Below, in pieces: positions 1-11,699 of a stretch of 64,000 nucleotides of DNA (the first letter of the stretch is position 1; every line of letters begins with the position of its first letter). Under the pieces are notes generated by a model. It did not search any database and was not told the DNA's origin. It saw nothing but the letters and a program-made list of their open reading frames with translations. Both the position numbers and the translations under genes were made by a program. The DNA comes from Trematomus loennbergii (Eukaryota > Chordata > Actinopteri > Perciformes > Nototheniidae), in NCBI GenBank assembly GCA_012861695.1, contig JAAOOA010000090.1:752001-816000 (forward strand), given 5' to 3'.

Positions 1-141
1 GAGTGAGTCTGGACTGGAACAGAGGAAAGTGTCGTTCTCTGATCCTGACACTAACACACACATACACACCTTCACACACACTTTCACTGAGAAGATGTTT
101 CCATACATCAGCACTCGGGGAAGTGAAGATATTACCACTGA
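1..141 (+). pseudogene. TRIM copy A, 3' end of SPRY exon
   Basis: This is the last part of a PRY-SPRY coding exon, closely similar to the ends of copies B (13250-13381) and C (26920-27060). It encodes the [20 protein letters not shown] stretch and ends near the same stop. Compared with intact copy C it lacks one base in the run after GGAAAG and two bases in the region before GAAGTGAAGAT, so the frame does not hold. The rest of the gene lies outside the window. It is probably a decayed copy; sequence error cannot be excluded. Confidence 0.75.
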
Positions 142-705
142 AGGTGTGTGTGACAGTGGATCAGAGCAGGTAGAGATCACAGGATCATTATATCTATGAT
201 GATCATCTCTTAAAGGGATCATTCACTGACCTCTGAACCTGTCCTCCTGCTGTCTCTTTATTCTAAACATGTTTTTATTCTTGTTGTTATTGAGTTTGAT
301 AATCTGCTTTTTGATCATACTGTCAACCTTTATTAAATTGAAACACGTGCATTTAGCTGACACTTTTATCCAAGTAACATCATGTTCATCAAATATGCTG
401 AACTGCTTCCTTTAGAGGAAATAAGATATATATATTCTTTACATTTGAAATGATCTCACCCAGATTCAGATCTTTATGTCAGGTTATAGTTCAACCTTCT
501 CTGTTTTATTGATTCTATGTCGTTATAAATTGTTAATTTGTTATTTGTGCATGATGGGAAAATAAATAAATAATATGTTTAATCCAACTGCGAGTTTGAG
601 CAGCGAATCATTTATCAGATCCAAAATAAAATGCATTTTTTATTAGTTTTATTACATGCAATTTTAAACTTGTATAATCATATAAAACAGACAGAGTTAC
701 TGGGT
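142..705 (+). other. TRIM copy A 3'UTR-like segment
   Basis: This segment is nearly identical to the DNA that follows the stop codons of copies B (13382-13960) and C (27061-27630). An AATAAA poly(A) signal lies at 561-566 in a small AATAAATAAATAA cluster, at the same place in all three copies. No coding sequence was seen. Confidence 0.6.
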
Positions 706-1180
706 TTAAAGGGGACCTATCATGCAAAATGGACTTTTGTACGTCTTTTATAAATGAATATGTGTCCCCGGTGTTCCAGGGAACTCACCAAGTGTCAGAA
801 ACACAACCCTCTCTATTTTCCTCCATACCCAAATCTCTAAAAAAGGGGCTGCAACGGATCTGATAAAAACTGATCCAGATTGAACACTTTACTGACGTCA
901 GGATGGAGGAGCTGACCTATCAGGGGAATGAGAGGTTGCCGTGGCATGGTAACAGCATGGTAACACGACGCTCGTAACTCTGCCCCCTCCTTTGCAGGGG
1001 GCGTGGTCAGCTGCAGCGCATGCAAAGACAGGGTGGAGGAGAGCAAAATAGAGCGAAATGAGGCATGGCTAAAATGCATGATCTGTTTGGTATTTTGAAA
1101 AAGAAAACGTATAAATATACCTTATACAGGTATGGCCCTTCAATATATTATTCAAATATAGCATGATTGGTCCACTTTAA
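706..1180. mobile_element. TTAA-target MITE, full length
   Basis: The element is bounded by TTAA on both sides and has inverted ends AGGGGACCTATCATGC and GCATGATTGGTCCACT. There is no coding capacity. A TTAA target with such ends fits piggyBac or Kolobok-type non-autonomous elements. A second full copy lies in the opposite orientation at 3148-3641 and a fragment at 14751-14863. Confidence 0.75.
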
Positions 1181-1322
1181 GTACATTTCAAAGCCCATGC
1201 TTCTTTACTTTTACTTGAGTAAAGAAGTTTAGTCAGTACTTCTACTTTTACCAGAGTATTTTTAAACACGAGTATCTGTACTTCTACTTGAGTAAAGGAT
1301 GTGTTTACTTTTGCCATCTCTG
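1181..1322. mobile_element. hAT-type MITE, right-end fragment
   Basis: This is the right end of the family seen complete at 28438-29341. It has the AGTACTTCTACTTTTACC tract and the terminus TTTGCCATCTCTG. The left part is missing. Confidence 0.5.
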
Positions 1323-1485
1323 TCTGCAAGTTAATGCAATAATCCAATTCAAGACACTGGTGCTGGCCTTGGTTAACTCCAGCTCGTGCACTTCACTCGG
1401 CATCAGCCAATCAGATTGCTGCTCCACTGTGAGTGGGACCCAGGTAACCCCCAAAAACACACTATCCTGGCTCCGAAATCAGAAT

Positions 1486-1990
1486 CAGAATCAGTTTTAT
1501 TGCCAGGTAGGTTGATACATACGAGGAATTTGACTTGGTGTCGTGGTGCATACATAAAAACAAAAATAAAAAAACACGACTATTTTATGAAAATATAATA
1601 ACATTAAAAATAACACAAAAATATAGTAAAATAAAAAAAACAGTGTTTACATTGAAATAAAATGGAATAAAATATGTGCAGTAATAATAAAAGACCAGAT
1701 ATTGTGTACATTGTGTGCATTAATGTGATGCAGAGAGTCTGCGTTGTGGCTGAGGAAAGTGTCAGTGGGAATGAATGGTGGAACGAGCTCCTCATTGACA
1801 TCAGGAAAGCAGAAACTCTGCATTTCTTCCCTCACAAACTGAAAACTGTTTCCATTGTATCTTGGCAATTCAATTGTTGCATAAAAAAAGCACTTAAAAA
1901 AGTTATTTTAGGCCTGGGGTGTCAAACTCAATTTCTTAACCTGATAATAAACCTGATTCTGAGTCTGATTGACAATGTCATCATCCTAAC
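1486..1990 (-). mobile_element. Non-LTR retroelement 3' end fragment (copy A)
   Basis: The segment begins with a short ATCAGA tandem tail and then reads TTTTATTGCCAGGTAGGTTG. This arrangement is typical of the 3' end of a fish non-LTR element lying on the minus strand. The same block occurs in copy B (from 15588) and copy C (from 29505), so it was present before the TRIM duplication. No intact reverse transcriptase frame is visible. Confidence 0.45.
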
Positions 1991-2404
1991 ATTTAGATAA
2001 CAGGATTGTTTTCTTTACATCTAAAGTAAATGACATTCAAGTATAAATCAATAAGAGATGAAAATAAAGCAATGTTTCAGAAACTTAACATAATATGCGA
2101 GGGTCTTTATCTTGTTGTCTCATAAACAATGGGATCTTTAGAAAACTAATGAAACAAAAACGCCTTCACTGGAAAATGGAAAAACTAACAAACTGATCTC
2201 TTTCATGATTAAAAGAACAATAAGTAAAATAAGCAAACACTTAACTAATGTAAAAAGGTGCAGCGCTGCGGCTAAAATCCCATTAAAGAACTATTTAATA
2301 AAATAAGTGTTAAATATCTTCATTTACCTCTGTTGTTCCTGCTGTGCTGAGCTGCTTCTCACGAAGGAAAAGAGAAGTGGATCAGATAACACACTGTAAC
2401 GTAA

Positions 2405-2575
<171 letters not shown>

Positions 2576-3147
2576 TTCAAACGGTGAGTAACGGACACAA
2601 TAAAGAGTGTGCACACTGAAGACGCCGCAATACCCCACAGGAAGCTCCTCCAGACTGTATGTTGGCATGGCAAGGACTTGTGTGTGAGGCGTTTTGAAAA
2701 CCATCATTATAATCTTTAACCACTGTTTCCTATACTTTCCCCTTTAACCCTTTGTGTCCCCCAGGTGGAATGCATACTATAGTATATGAGTACTTTATTT
2801 GGGGTATTTTAAGTATATTTTTCGTACTAGTTTTACTTGAGTGCAATAGGAATGCAGGATTTCTTCAACCTCTGTATTCATATTTAAAAAATGGCCTTTA
2901 GTTGAACACTTTCTTTAACTCTACTGCCACCTGCTGGTATAAGTAGTTCGTGCACCTTACACACAGACAGACACGTGACCAGAAGTCTGCTTTTCATGAG
3001 CAACAAAATACCCTTAAAAAATAAAGGCACCAACGTCCTGCTGTGAGATTTATTATGAATTAGAACAATTCTTTATTGCTTTTTATGAAGCACTCTTGAA
3101 AAGAGAAAGGAAAAACAGATTGACTTTTAGCTTTGTGTTATGATTAC

Positions 3148-3641
3148 TTAAAGTGGACCTATCATGCTATATTTGAATAATATAGTGTAGGACCATACCT
3201 ATATAAGGCATATTTATACTTTTTTTTTTCAAAATACCAACCAGATCATGCATTTTAGCCATGCCTCATTTCGCTCAATTTGACATTTTTTAGCTGTTTT
3301 TGCAAGGGTTGATTCTGTGAGCAACAGCACCATCTAGAGGCCTGGCATATGTACTACAGCGTCTCCAGCGCTTTCGAACGGCAATGCCGTGGTTGTCTCC
3401 TCCTGATTGGTGGAGTTGGCCCAATAGCCGTAGCGCCACCGTCCTGACGTCAGGACAGTGTTCAAATCTGGATCAGTTTTTATCAGATCCGTTGCAGCCC
3501 CTTTTTTAGAGATTTGGGTATGGAGGAAAATAGAGAGGGTTGTGTTTTCTGACACTTGGTGAGTTCCCTGGAACACCGGGGACACATATTCATGTATAAA
3601 AGACGTACAAAAGTGCATTTTGCATGATAGGTCCCCTTTAA
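3148..3641. mobile_element. TTAA-target MITE between copy A and copy B
   Basis: The element has TTAA at both ends and inverted ends AGTGGACCTATCATGC and GCATGATAGGTCCCCT. Copy B has an uninterrupted TTAA at the matching left site (about 17025). The right flank (AGTGTTGGTAGAGAG) matches copy C at about 21208, so the 4.2 kb present at 17030-21200 is absent here. Confidence 0.75.
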
Positions 3642-3801
3642 ATGAGTGTTGGTAGAGAGATGACAGGAAACTTAAGAGAGGTGAAACACACATCTGTAAA
3701 CAGGTTGTTTAACAGCTGCTGCGTAATAAATAATAATACAGTGTATTTATATAGCACTTAAGATACAAGAGACTAAGCTCAAAGTGCTCACAAAAACACA
3801 C

Positions 3802-4844
3802 TTAACCCTTGTATGGTGTTCGGGTCTGTGGGACCCGTTTTCATTATTTATCTAAAGAAAAATGATATCCTCAATAATTTTTTCAAACTCGCACTCAATG
3901 GCCTTGGCTCATTTTCTGTGAAGAACATATATCAGAACACATTTTCAATTACCACCCACTGTACACCCCCCCTACACATTTACATTACATACAGGGTGTT
4001 CGGGTAAATAAAGCTCCTCCAGTTTGGGTCCTTATAACAACTGATCAAGATGGCCAAAAGATTCTCTGCTCAGAGGGCCTTGCAAATGATTTTGAAAGAG
4101 AGAACCATTTGATGATGATGTAGAGCAGGGGTGTCAAACTCAAATACACAGTGGGTCGAAATAAAAAAATGGGTACTAGTCGAGGGCCGGACTCGTTCAA
4201 TGTTTATTGCAAAACTTATTGAAATGAACTTATTGCACATATTAAACCTGGAACTAACAAAGCTTAAATGATTGCCTATAAAAACAACATTAAACATTAA
4301 ATAATCAGTTGCATTCATTTCTTATGGCTCTATCTGCAGCTTTTCCTCAGTCAATTCTTATGATTACATTTTTCCACAGGCCAACAACAGCTTAAAAAAA
4401 ACGATTTCCCTCAAAGAAAAAAACAAACATGCCCTGTTGTCTCAAGAAAAAAAGTGCAGAAGGAAACATCCATTGAAACTCAGTTTGCTGCTCTGTGATG
4501 CTAGTTCAAGCCAGATACTTGGCATCTCATCTTGGGTGCAAGTTCATCAATGTTTGGGGTCAGGCTCTGAGCGGAGGAAATCCTCAGGATTGAGTGACGG
4601 TGTGCGTGCAATATACCGGCAGGCCAGATCTAATAGTAATTAGAAATTATCCTGCGGGCCGAAATTAAATCTACCACGGGCCGGATTTGGCCCCCGGGCC
4701 TTAAGTTTGACACATGTGATGTAGAGGAAGAGGAAGGGTTTCAGAATGTGAGGATCACATTTCTGAGAATTCTGAGTCTGACAGTGACTTTGAAGAAGAG
4801 GATGAGATTGAGCACTTTGGACTGCTTTCCATGCCAGTAAATTG
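3802..4844 (+). pseudogene. piggyBac-like element, left end with transposase N-terminus
   Basis: A TTAA at 3802-3805 is followed directly by CCCTTGTATGG, the CCC start expected of a piggyBac terminal repeat. An ATG at 4050 opens MAKRFSAQRALQMIL, followed after a frameshift by an acidic stretch (EEEEGFQNV, then ENSESDSDFEEEDEIE). This resembles the acidic N-terminus of fish piggyBac transposases. The frame is broken by small indels and by a hAT insertion at 4126-4718. The catalytic part is not visible. A sister copy begins at 21366. Confidence 0.55.
4126..4718. mobile_element. hAT-type MITE with perfect 8-bp TSD
   Basis: The ends are CAGGGGTGTCAAACTCA and TTAAGTTTGACACATGTG. The 8-bp duplication ATGTAGAG flanks it at 4118-4125 and 4719-4726. 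The 8-bp target duplication and CAGGGGTGTC terminus are of hAT (Charlie-like) type. It is inserted in the piggyBac-like transposase fragment. No transposase frame is present. Confidence 0.85.
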
Positions 4845-5761
4845 CAGGGCCGTAGCCATGGAGTCAACATTGGGGGGGACCAAAAATTAATCAAAATTTG
4901 AATACTAATTTCCTGCCATTCTAAAGGAACATATTACAACATTCACTAACACATGGGATACTTTAAAACCTGTTAATGAATAAAGTACAACTATAACCAT
5001 AATCATATTAAAGCATTTAAATCCATAGAAATGTCTGTGCCACGCAATTTCAGTAGAAACAGGAACGCGCTTATCGTTGGCACTGATAAAAGACTGGCAT
5101 ATTCCTTCAAGGTCCAGTCTGTCCAGTTTCTTCTGGTGCACATGAAATATGGCCACATTATTCAGCCTTGTTTGACTCATCGATGATCTAAGCCTTTTCA
5201 GGGAACTAAAACTCCTCTCAGCCTCTGCAGAAGAGGCAGGGACGACCAACTGAAGCCTTACTAAAGCTTCCGCCTGACCGAAGAGACCTCTCACCTCTGG
5301 CACCATTTCCCGAATAATGCTAGCAACATCTGAGCTTGTTTCATAGGTGTAATGAGCCCCCAACATGGCATAGATTACTTGGAAAAATATACCAGAACTG
5401 ATGGAGGGCAAATTAAAACATGACTGACCTGCTTGGACCATCAACGCTAATTGAAGCTGGACTCCGACGTGCGACAGCGAAATACACCCCCCGGGTACAA
5501 AATAAAGGTATGCATAAACAAACAAAGGCGGAACCAATTTACATATGAAAAGAATATATCATTTTGGTGAAGTTCACAATAACAGAAAATAAAGATTTTC
5601 AAGTATACAAATAGCCAAAATAAAAAAGTCATAGAATAGCAATTTATTTTAATTTTTTTATATCAGTTAGGCTATATATTGGGGGGGGACACGACATTTT
5701 GAGCGTATCTGAATATTGGGGGGGATGTGTCCCCCCAATGTATATGGTAAATTCGGCCCTG
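4845..5761 (-). mobile_element. hAT element remnant carrying an hATC domain
   Basis: The ends are CAGGGCCGTAGCC and AATTCGGCCCTG, flanked by imperfect 8-bp repeats GTAAATTG and GTACATTC. On the minus strand (about 5450 to 5030) it encodes the dimerisation domain of a ZMYM1-like hAT transposase, with the motif VPASSAEAERSFSSLKRLRS and the following NVAIFHVHQKKLDRLD. The N-terminal and catalytic parts are missing, so it is an internally deleted relic. Confidence 0.75.
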
Positions 5762-6464
5762 GTACATTCATTGGCTACGACTTGACGCGTAAATAAAGTA
5801 GATGATCTCTGTGAGAGTAATGATGATAAGTACCGTGACTTCTGCAGACCAAAAACAAAAGACATGTATTATATTTGTACATTTATGAACATTGATCTGA
5901 TATGTGAATTTATTGAAACCTCATGCACTTTACTGTGACCTTTCTAGTTGGATGCAAACTGCATTTCATTGTACTCTGTGCAATGACAATAAAGTTTGAT
6001 CTAATCTAATCTGGAGAGGTGCCAGTTCGCCTCATATGCACCAAACCCAACTACCCCCATCTGACACCTCTCCATTAGTGCATGTGTATAGGTCCTGTTT
6101 GTGCACGCATGTATTTCTGCCAATAATTAAAGTAAATAATAGTTAATAACTAAACATAATTTGTTGCACGTATAATGTCTATAGCATAACGATAGCTAAT
6201 TCTCTAAATGAATGGTTGTCTTTACGTGACTGATTATGTGTTAGTATGAATAACATAATTGTGAAATCTGCCATTGTGATGAAGTCCAGGATAATTTGTT
6301 GTTGAATGTTTTAAACTGATGCCATATACTTGACAGATATTTGAGTTTGGTTTGTGAAACCTTCACACTATGGGAGCCTACTTCACCTCTTTAACAACAT
6401 CTTAGTTAATAATTTAACTCACACACTATAACCTTTATTCCAGCAATAAATCAGCACTTTGGAC
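5762..6464. other. Intergenic DNA with a retroelement tail
   Basis: Around 5880-6012 lies a sequence ending AATGACAATAAAGTTTGATC with a short ATCTA repeat, the usual 3' tail of a fish non-LTR element or its SINE. Nothing was recognised in 6013-6464. The right end runs into the 5' region of TRIM copy B. Confidence 0.4.
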
Positions 6465-6683
6465 TGAGACACTCCCTGAGTTACATGAGAGGAGACAGCG
6501 TTCAGCAGAGGAGGTCTGACAGAGCTCACTTGACTCACTGCAGAGAGAGAGACGGACTGAAAAACAGACGATCAGATTCACCTTCAGACCAAACTAACAA
6601 CTTCCTCTGAGTTCAGCTACAGGAGAGAAAAGTGGAAACTACAACACTGCTGCTTCAACCTGCGGACCCTCCACCCCCTGAAG
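6465..6683 (+). other. TRIM copy B, non-coding first exon
   Basis: This segment matches the 5' leader of copy C and ends in CCCCTGAAG followed by the strong donor GTGAGT. It has no long open frame. The acceptor TGTGTTTTCAG before the coding exon is at about 11680, so the Harbinger-like element lies in the intron. The left boundary is not defined by sequence. Confidence 0.5.
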
Positions 6684-6783
6684 GTGAGTCTGACTCCAAA
6701 CAATACTCAAATGGCGCTTTTCCACTGCAGGACCTAGCACGGCTTAGCAGGGTTTAGTTTGGCCTTGGTAGGCCATGCTCACT

Positions 6784-7729
6784 TTAAAGGTCCCATGTCA
6801 TGGCCATTTCTACTGATCATAATTCCATTGTTGAGGTCTACTAGAACAGATTTACATTGTTCAATGTTCCAAACTCACATTGGTTTCTCATACAGAATCT
6901 CTGTATAGTATGTGTATTCACTCTCTGTCCTAAACGGCTTGTTGGAGCTCCTGCCCCCCCCCTCCCTATGAGCCCAGTGTGCTCTGATTGGTCAGCTCGC
7001 CCACTCAGTTCTGTTGAGTCCACCACCGTTACAGCGGAACATCAGTGATTATGTGTTACAATGGCGTTAGCAGCCAGAAAATGACACCAGTAATGACAAA
7101 CAGATGAGAATGCTGCGTGGGGTCTGGGTGCCGTGTTGGCGGGACGTTGCGGGGCTCGCTGCTCCGCCCTTTGAGGCTCGAGGAGCGGACAGTGTGAGCT
7201 GGATTACTGGTCTCGTTTCCTGGTTGCTGCGTGGGGTCTGCGAGACAGCGAGACACGCGCGAAACTCAGCCTGAGCACACACACACACTCACAGCCTGGC
7301 TGTTCGCCACATAGTTCGCCAAACACTCACAGCCTGAGAAAAGATAAGGCAGTCAGTGTATGTGCCGGCGAAACTCCGCGCAGTAGCGCGGTGAGAAAAG
7401 ACAAGGCTGAGTGAGTGTTTCTCCGCGATCCCACTCGTCTATTACCAACGTTCAGGTAGCTCTATGCTCGACGCTAAAGGTCCCCCCACTGCGTTTGATA
7501 GTGTTGCAAGGGATCCTGGTGTGTGAGGAGCTCCACGGATTGGTCCATTTGGATATGGTGACGTCACTGTACCCAGAAAGAAAAAATGGAAAAAGAAAGT
7601 GTTAGAGTTTACTCGCTACAGGGTGTACTTTGAGGGTTTGTGACTTGCAGACCGTTTACATGCAGAAAAAGCTACATAACACCCAAGGGGACGGGTAATA
7701 ACCAGAAAAGCATGACATGGGACCTTTAA
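6784..7729. mobile_element. TTAA-target MITE nested in Harbinger-like element
   Basis: TTAA lies at both ends, with inverted ends AGGTCCCATGTCATGG and CATGACATGGGACCT. Sister copies are at 22398-23283 and 57753-58444. It has no coding capacity. Confidence 0.8.
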
Positions 7730-7876
7730 GCTGCGTTTCCATTACAGTTAGTAACTGGGGTAGTTAACGACGCAGTGTAGGCGGGGCGATCGGCTGTTCG
7801 GCGGGCGGAGCGACGCTGCGTAAAACTGCCGTGACGTTATCTTCAATGCGACACAACTCACAAAACACCATAACAA

Positions 7877-8224
7877 TGGAGGATATGGAAGCGATCGTTT
7901 ACTTGGTTCTTGGTATGTGGCTTTTTATCACAGCAAGGAGGTATAGTGTTGTCCTTTTGTATGTGTATCTTGCTTTATTATAGACAACTCAGGAGACAGC
8001 GAGTATGGTTAACTGTGCTTTATTCGCGCTCTGTGCTACATCATATAACATACTCATATAACATTCCAGGTATTCACAACTCCGGACCAAAGAGTATGTC
8101 ACAACATTACAGGAGGCAAACTTTGTTTTGGAAAAGGCTGCGTATAGCAAGACGAAATACAGAAGAAACTAACAGGAGAGTTGGGCAATCATACAACATG
8201 TATATACATGTGTTTGTCAAATGA
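7877..8224 (+). other. Transposon-derived short frames
   Basis: An ATG at about 7876 opens MEDMEAIVYLVLGMW, closed by a stop after about 35 codons. It is followed by a second open stretch rich in Arg. The same sequence is in copy C (from 23430). The opening looks like the N-terminus of a transposon protein, but the frame is short and unidentified. Confidence 0.25.
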
Positions 8225-8269
8225 TTTAAAAAAAAATGTTATCAGAATTGACTATTTAGTAAATATTTG

Positions 8270-8805
8270 AATTTTAAGCCCGTGACTGTCTCTGTGTATT
8301 CTTGTATGTTGGTGTGATGGTTGTATGTGGCTGCCTGCTTGAACATGTCCCAGTCTGTAGTGTCCAAAGCAGTCTCTGAGTGCAGCTGTGCTGTCCTCTG
8401 ACCACACCCGTACCTGTTTTGAAACCGTTTGATGGCTTTTACGCTGGCTCTGTAAGCTGGTTCCAACAGAACAGTGAGGTGATCAAAAGGCCGATGTGGG
8501 GGAGGGGGGATGCCTTGTAAGCACCTTTGATGTTGGTATAGACCAGGTCTAATGTGTTTTTTCCCTGGTTGGAAAATCGACATGCTGATATATTTTAGGC
8601 AGCACAGTTTTAAGTTAGTGTGGTTGAAGTCTCCAGCTACGATGAGAAGGCCGTCTGGGTGTGCTGTCTGCTGCTCACTGATGGCTCTGTACAGTTCACC
8701 GAGTGCCTCCTCTTTACCCTCGCTACTGGGGTTAGAGACAACAGTATCTCGGCACCAAGCATCACTGATGTACGCACACAGCCCGCCGCCGCGTACTGCC
8801 CCATA
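8270..8805 (-). mobile_element. LINE coding fragment
   Basis: On the minus strand this reads as the endonuclease-to-RT linker of a fish LINE, with frameshifts. Visible pieces include LDLVYTNIKGAYKAS, the following Leu/Pro-rich loop, a WDMFKQAATYN motif and IQEYTETVTG. It is absent from copy C, so it was inserted after duplication or deleted in C. No reverse transcriptase core remains. Confidence 0.6.
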
Positions 8806-8829
8806 ATAAGAACATTGAGAAAATAATAA

Positions 8830-9639
8830 CAGATCATGAAAAGAAAATCTTTCTCATAAATTAACCTCTTCTACACCGCACCCCCGATATCGGGTGGAAA
8901 ACGCGTCATCTGAAGAAACAGTGTCTGAGGGCATCTTAATATTTAATAAACTATGAATGTTTTATATCCATGTAACGGGAAGAAACTCATCTCACTGATC
9001 ATTTGAATACATTTTAATAAAACCTTATTATTTATCTTTTCTGCACATCCAAACACATCGATTCACATCGTGAGGTGACACAGAATCGATGGGTACATAC
9101 ATTATCACTCTATGATACAAACTCGCGACTTTATAAACAAAAACAGACATCAAAACATGTGGCGCTAGGTAGCTAAAAACGCTAACATGGCTTACCTGTG
9201 TCGTAGTCTGGTCAAAAGTGGTCTTCAATGGCATTAAAACGATAAAAACCGCTGAAGTTAATCCTAGGTTAATCCAATGTGTCTGTGTCCCTTTGAAATG
9301 ATTTCTGATAATCCATAAGCAATAAACCTGCTTTTCCGTTTCCAGATGTCAGAGCTAGAGTATAGGTTCGCTCTGATGCAAAACTGCATGCGCGAAGCCC
9401 CACTTTTTTTTTTTACCATGTGTGTGAGTGGGGAGATTCCCCTTCGATTCTGTTGGCTCTAACGGTCAGAAAGAGATGTCAATCACCAAAATCGACCAAT
9501 GGGTTCCAGAGAAACGATAAAAAACCCCATTTCCACCCAAATCACCTCAGAGGTGGAGTTTGTTTTGTTTTTACTTCGGATTTGAGTTTGTGTGTGCTCA
9601 GGATGAGTTTGGCTGTGTTTCGCTAAGTATCCTAAACAA
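8830..9639. other. Repeat-like DNA, nothing assigned
   Basis: This part of the copy B transposon intron is missing from copy C. No gene, splice-supported exon or complete terminal repeat was recognised in it. Confidence 0.3.
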
Positions 9640-10200
9640 GGAAACAACACCTCCACGGAGCTCAGCGCGATTCACAACGTCCCGACCAATCAGAGCACAC
9701 TGTGCTCACAGGGAGGGTGGGGGCTGGAGCTTTTGGAGCTACAACGAGCCGTTAAAGGCAGAGAGTGAAATTCAGTGAATACAAGTAGTTTACAGAGATG
9801 CTGTATGAGAAACCAATGTGAGTTTGGAAAAATGCACAGTATAAATCTATTTTAGTATACCTCAACAATGGAATTATGATCAGTGGAAATGGCCATGACA
9901 CCTCTCCTTTAAGTGCTTTGACAAAAAATCCATAAAAAAATGTCATCTGTGGAAGCCGTAGTACTGTAAAAAGCACGAATAATCATTTTAGCCGATCCGG
10001 CTAAAATAACTGGATGGCCTACCTGCCTGTCAGCCTTCCATCTGTGCACAAACTTATCTTGTGCCCTCATTGGTCATGTGCGCGTTCGTGTGTGTTGGAG
10101 GAGGGGCTCTGTAAGGAAGTAGCAGATTTTTTCCGGTTGTGTATTTTTAAATTCTAGCGCACTCGAGCTGGTTTCTCCAAAATGACCTACCCACCTTTAA
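9640..10200. mobile_element. Two adjoining MITE fragments
   Basis: Positions 9640-9913 are an inverted partial copy of the family at 57753 (GAAATGGCCATGACACC near its end). Positions 9914-10200 are an inverted partial copy of the family complete at 54823-55209 (ACCTACCCACCTTTAA at its end). Neither codes for protein. Confidence 0.55.
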
Positions 10201-10990
10201 GACAGAGGAAATCACGATAAAAATACTTGTTACAAACAAACAGTTTAATCATCAAACAAGTGCAAATAACAAAGCAAACTATAAACATAGATACAACCGT
10301 TCCTGCTGGGCCAGATCTGCATCTCCCTCAGGACTGTGAGGTGCTCCTCTCCTCGTTTCCTCTTGCCTGGAAGACAATAAGATAAACCTTTTTTTTTTTT
10401 TTAAATCACCGTAGGGAAATTCAGGTGTCATAGCAGCAACAGCAATAAGAATGAAAAACACAGGACAGGTACAGGTCACGTAAGGATATAAGAATAACAT
10501 ATATAAGTATAGACAGAACAACGGTAAGGATGAACTAAAGACGGTTCTGGCCCTAGATGTTTACAATGATTGTGAAAGTGAATTACATTATGTCCAGCCT
10601 GTTGATAATGAATATAAATATATGTATACATATGTATGAGTATGTACAAATATACACTCATGAAGTAAATGGATAATTACAAATGAATATAAGTATGAAT
10701 AATTATGAGACCAGTTTAAAGTGCAACAATACTTAACAATGAAGAATATACAAGAATATATTAGGATATCACACAATTTGACTAGCTGCAACATTAATAG
10801 TGATTCTTACTACTTTTACTTTTGGTACGTTACTTTACTTGTAACAGAGCATTTCCACACATTGGTATTGCTTATTTACTTACTGACGATGATCTAAAGT
10901 TTAAAAAAAGTCACAATTCCAGTCGTTTTGCCATGCCTATTTCTTACTTAACTCTAGAAACTGGACGTAAACAATGGTACATATGGTGTT
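10201..10990. other. AT-rich DNA, nothing assigned
   Basis: This is AT-rich and holds a short TATATGTATACATATG-type stretch. No coding, RNA or complete transposon signal was seen. It is absent from copy C. Confidence 0.3.
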
Positions 10991-11159
10991 AGCAAACAAT
11001 AGCTCTTGCTAATGCTATCTGTGCTAACCGTAGCTCTTCGGGCTCCATAAAAGCATGGGTTGTCGAAAATAAATGTACGGATAAAATAGGCATGTTTGTT
11101 AGAAATGAGCTTTACAATAGATAGGGACACAACGCTTTCAAGCAAAGAACAGAGCGTTA

Positions 11160-11400
11160 GCAAAAACATACCATCTGCAGCCGTTGCCGAGTCCAGGCGT
11201 CGTTTCGCGTTGCGACGTCGAGCTCCCGCTGTATTTTTCATCCGCAACGAGATGGAGTAACGTCTGTACCTCGTCAAACGACCACGGCGTGTTTTTGTTG
11301 TTGCTGCCATTTCTTTATGGATTTGTTTAACGGTAGCTTGTCTGTTTTCAAAATGATGCTTATGCGACGCTTGGGGACTCTCTCGCGCAACGATTTTGAT
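11160..11400 (-). pseudogene. MYB/SANT-like transposon protein remnant (copy B)
   Basis: On the minus strand the sequence matches the better preserved stretch of copy C (FDEVQTLLHLVADEKIQREL) but with frame changes. This is the start of a MYB/SANT-like DNA-binding domain of the kind encoded beside Harbinger transposases. Only the first part of the domain remains. Confidence 0.5.
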
Positions 11401-11699
11401 GATTCTCTCTGACCAATCAGCAGTCGGGAGTGTTTACGTCACTAGTTTAGCATATTCAGCGCGGTTGTTGGCTCGGTAGGAACTTTGAATTAAAAAGTAC
11501 CCGTGAGCTGGAACTACCCCTAGTGGAAAAGCAAAAAAAAGCGGACCGGGCCAAACTAAACCGTGCTAAGCCGTGCTAGGTCCTGCAGTGGAAAAGCACC
11601 AAAAGTGAATTTCAGTGAAGTCCTTAGAGGAGGGGGAGGGGAGCCATGACTGACTGTATACTCCTGTCTGCTGTGTTTTCAGCTTCACTCAGAGACAAC

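Larger units (their letters stand above)
6712..11601. mobile_element. Harbinger-like TIR transposon with nested insertions (copy B)
   Basis: Long terminal inverted repeats begin TGGCGCTTTTCCACTGCAGG and continue through CCTAGCACGGCTTAG; the right end is their reverse complement, with one change in GCGCCA. AAA flanks both ends. Inside are a TTAA MITE, a LINE fragment, other MITE pieces and, near the right end on the minus strand, a MYB/SANT-like remnant. Terminal repeats plus a MYB-like protein suggest PIF/Harbinger, but no nuclease frame survives. The same element occupies the same intron site in copy C. Confidence 0.7.

Noticed and set aside
4905..5537. A working 210-residue host gene with a transposase-like domain
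   Set aside because: It lies within hAT terminal repeats, lacks the catalytic region and has no splice or promoter support, so it is a transposon relic.
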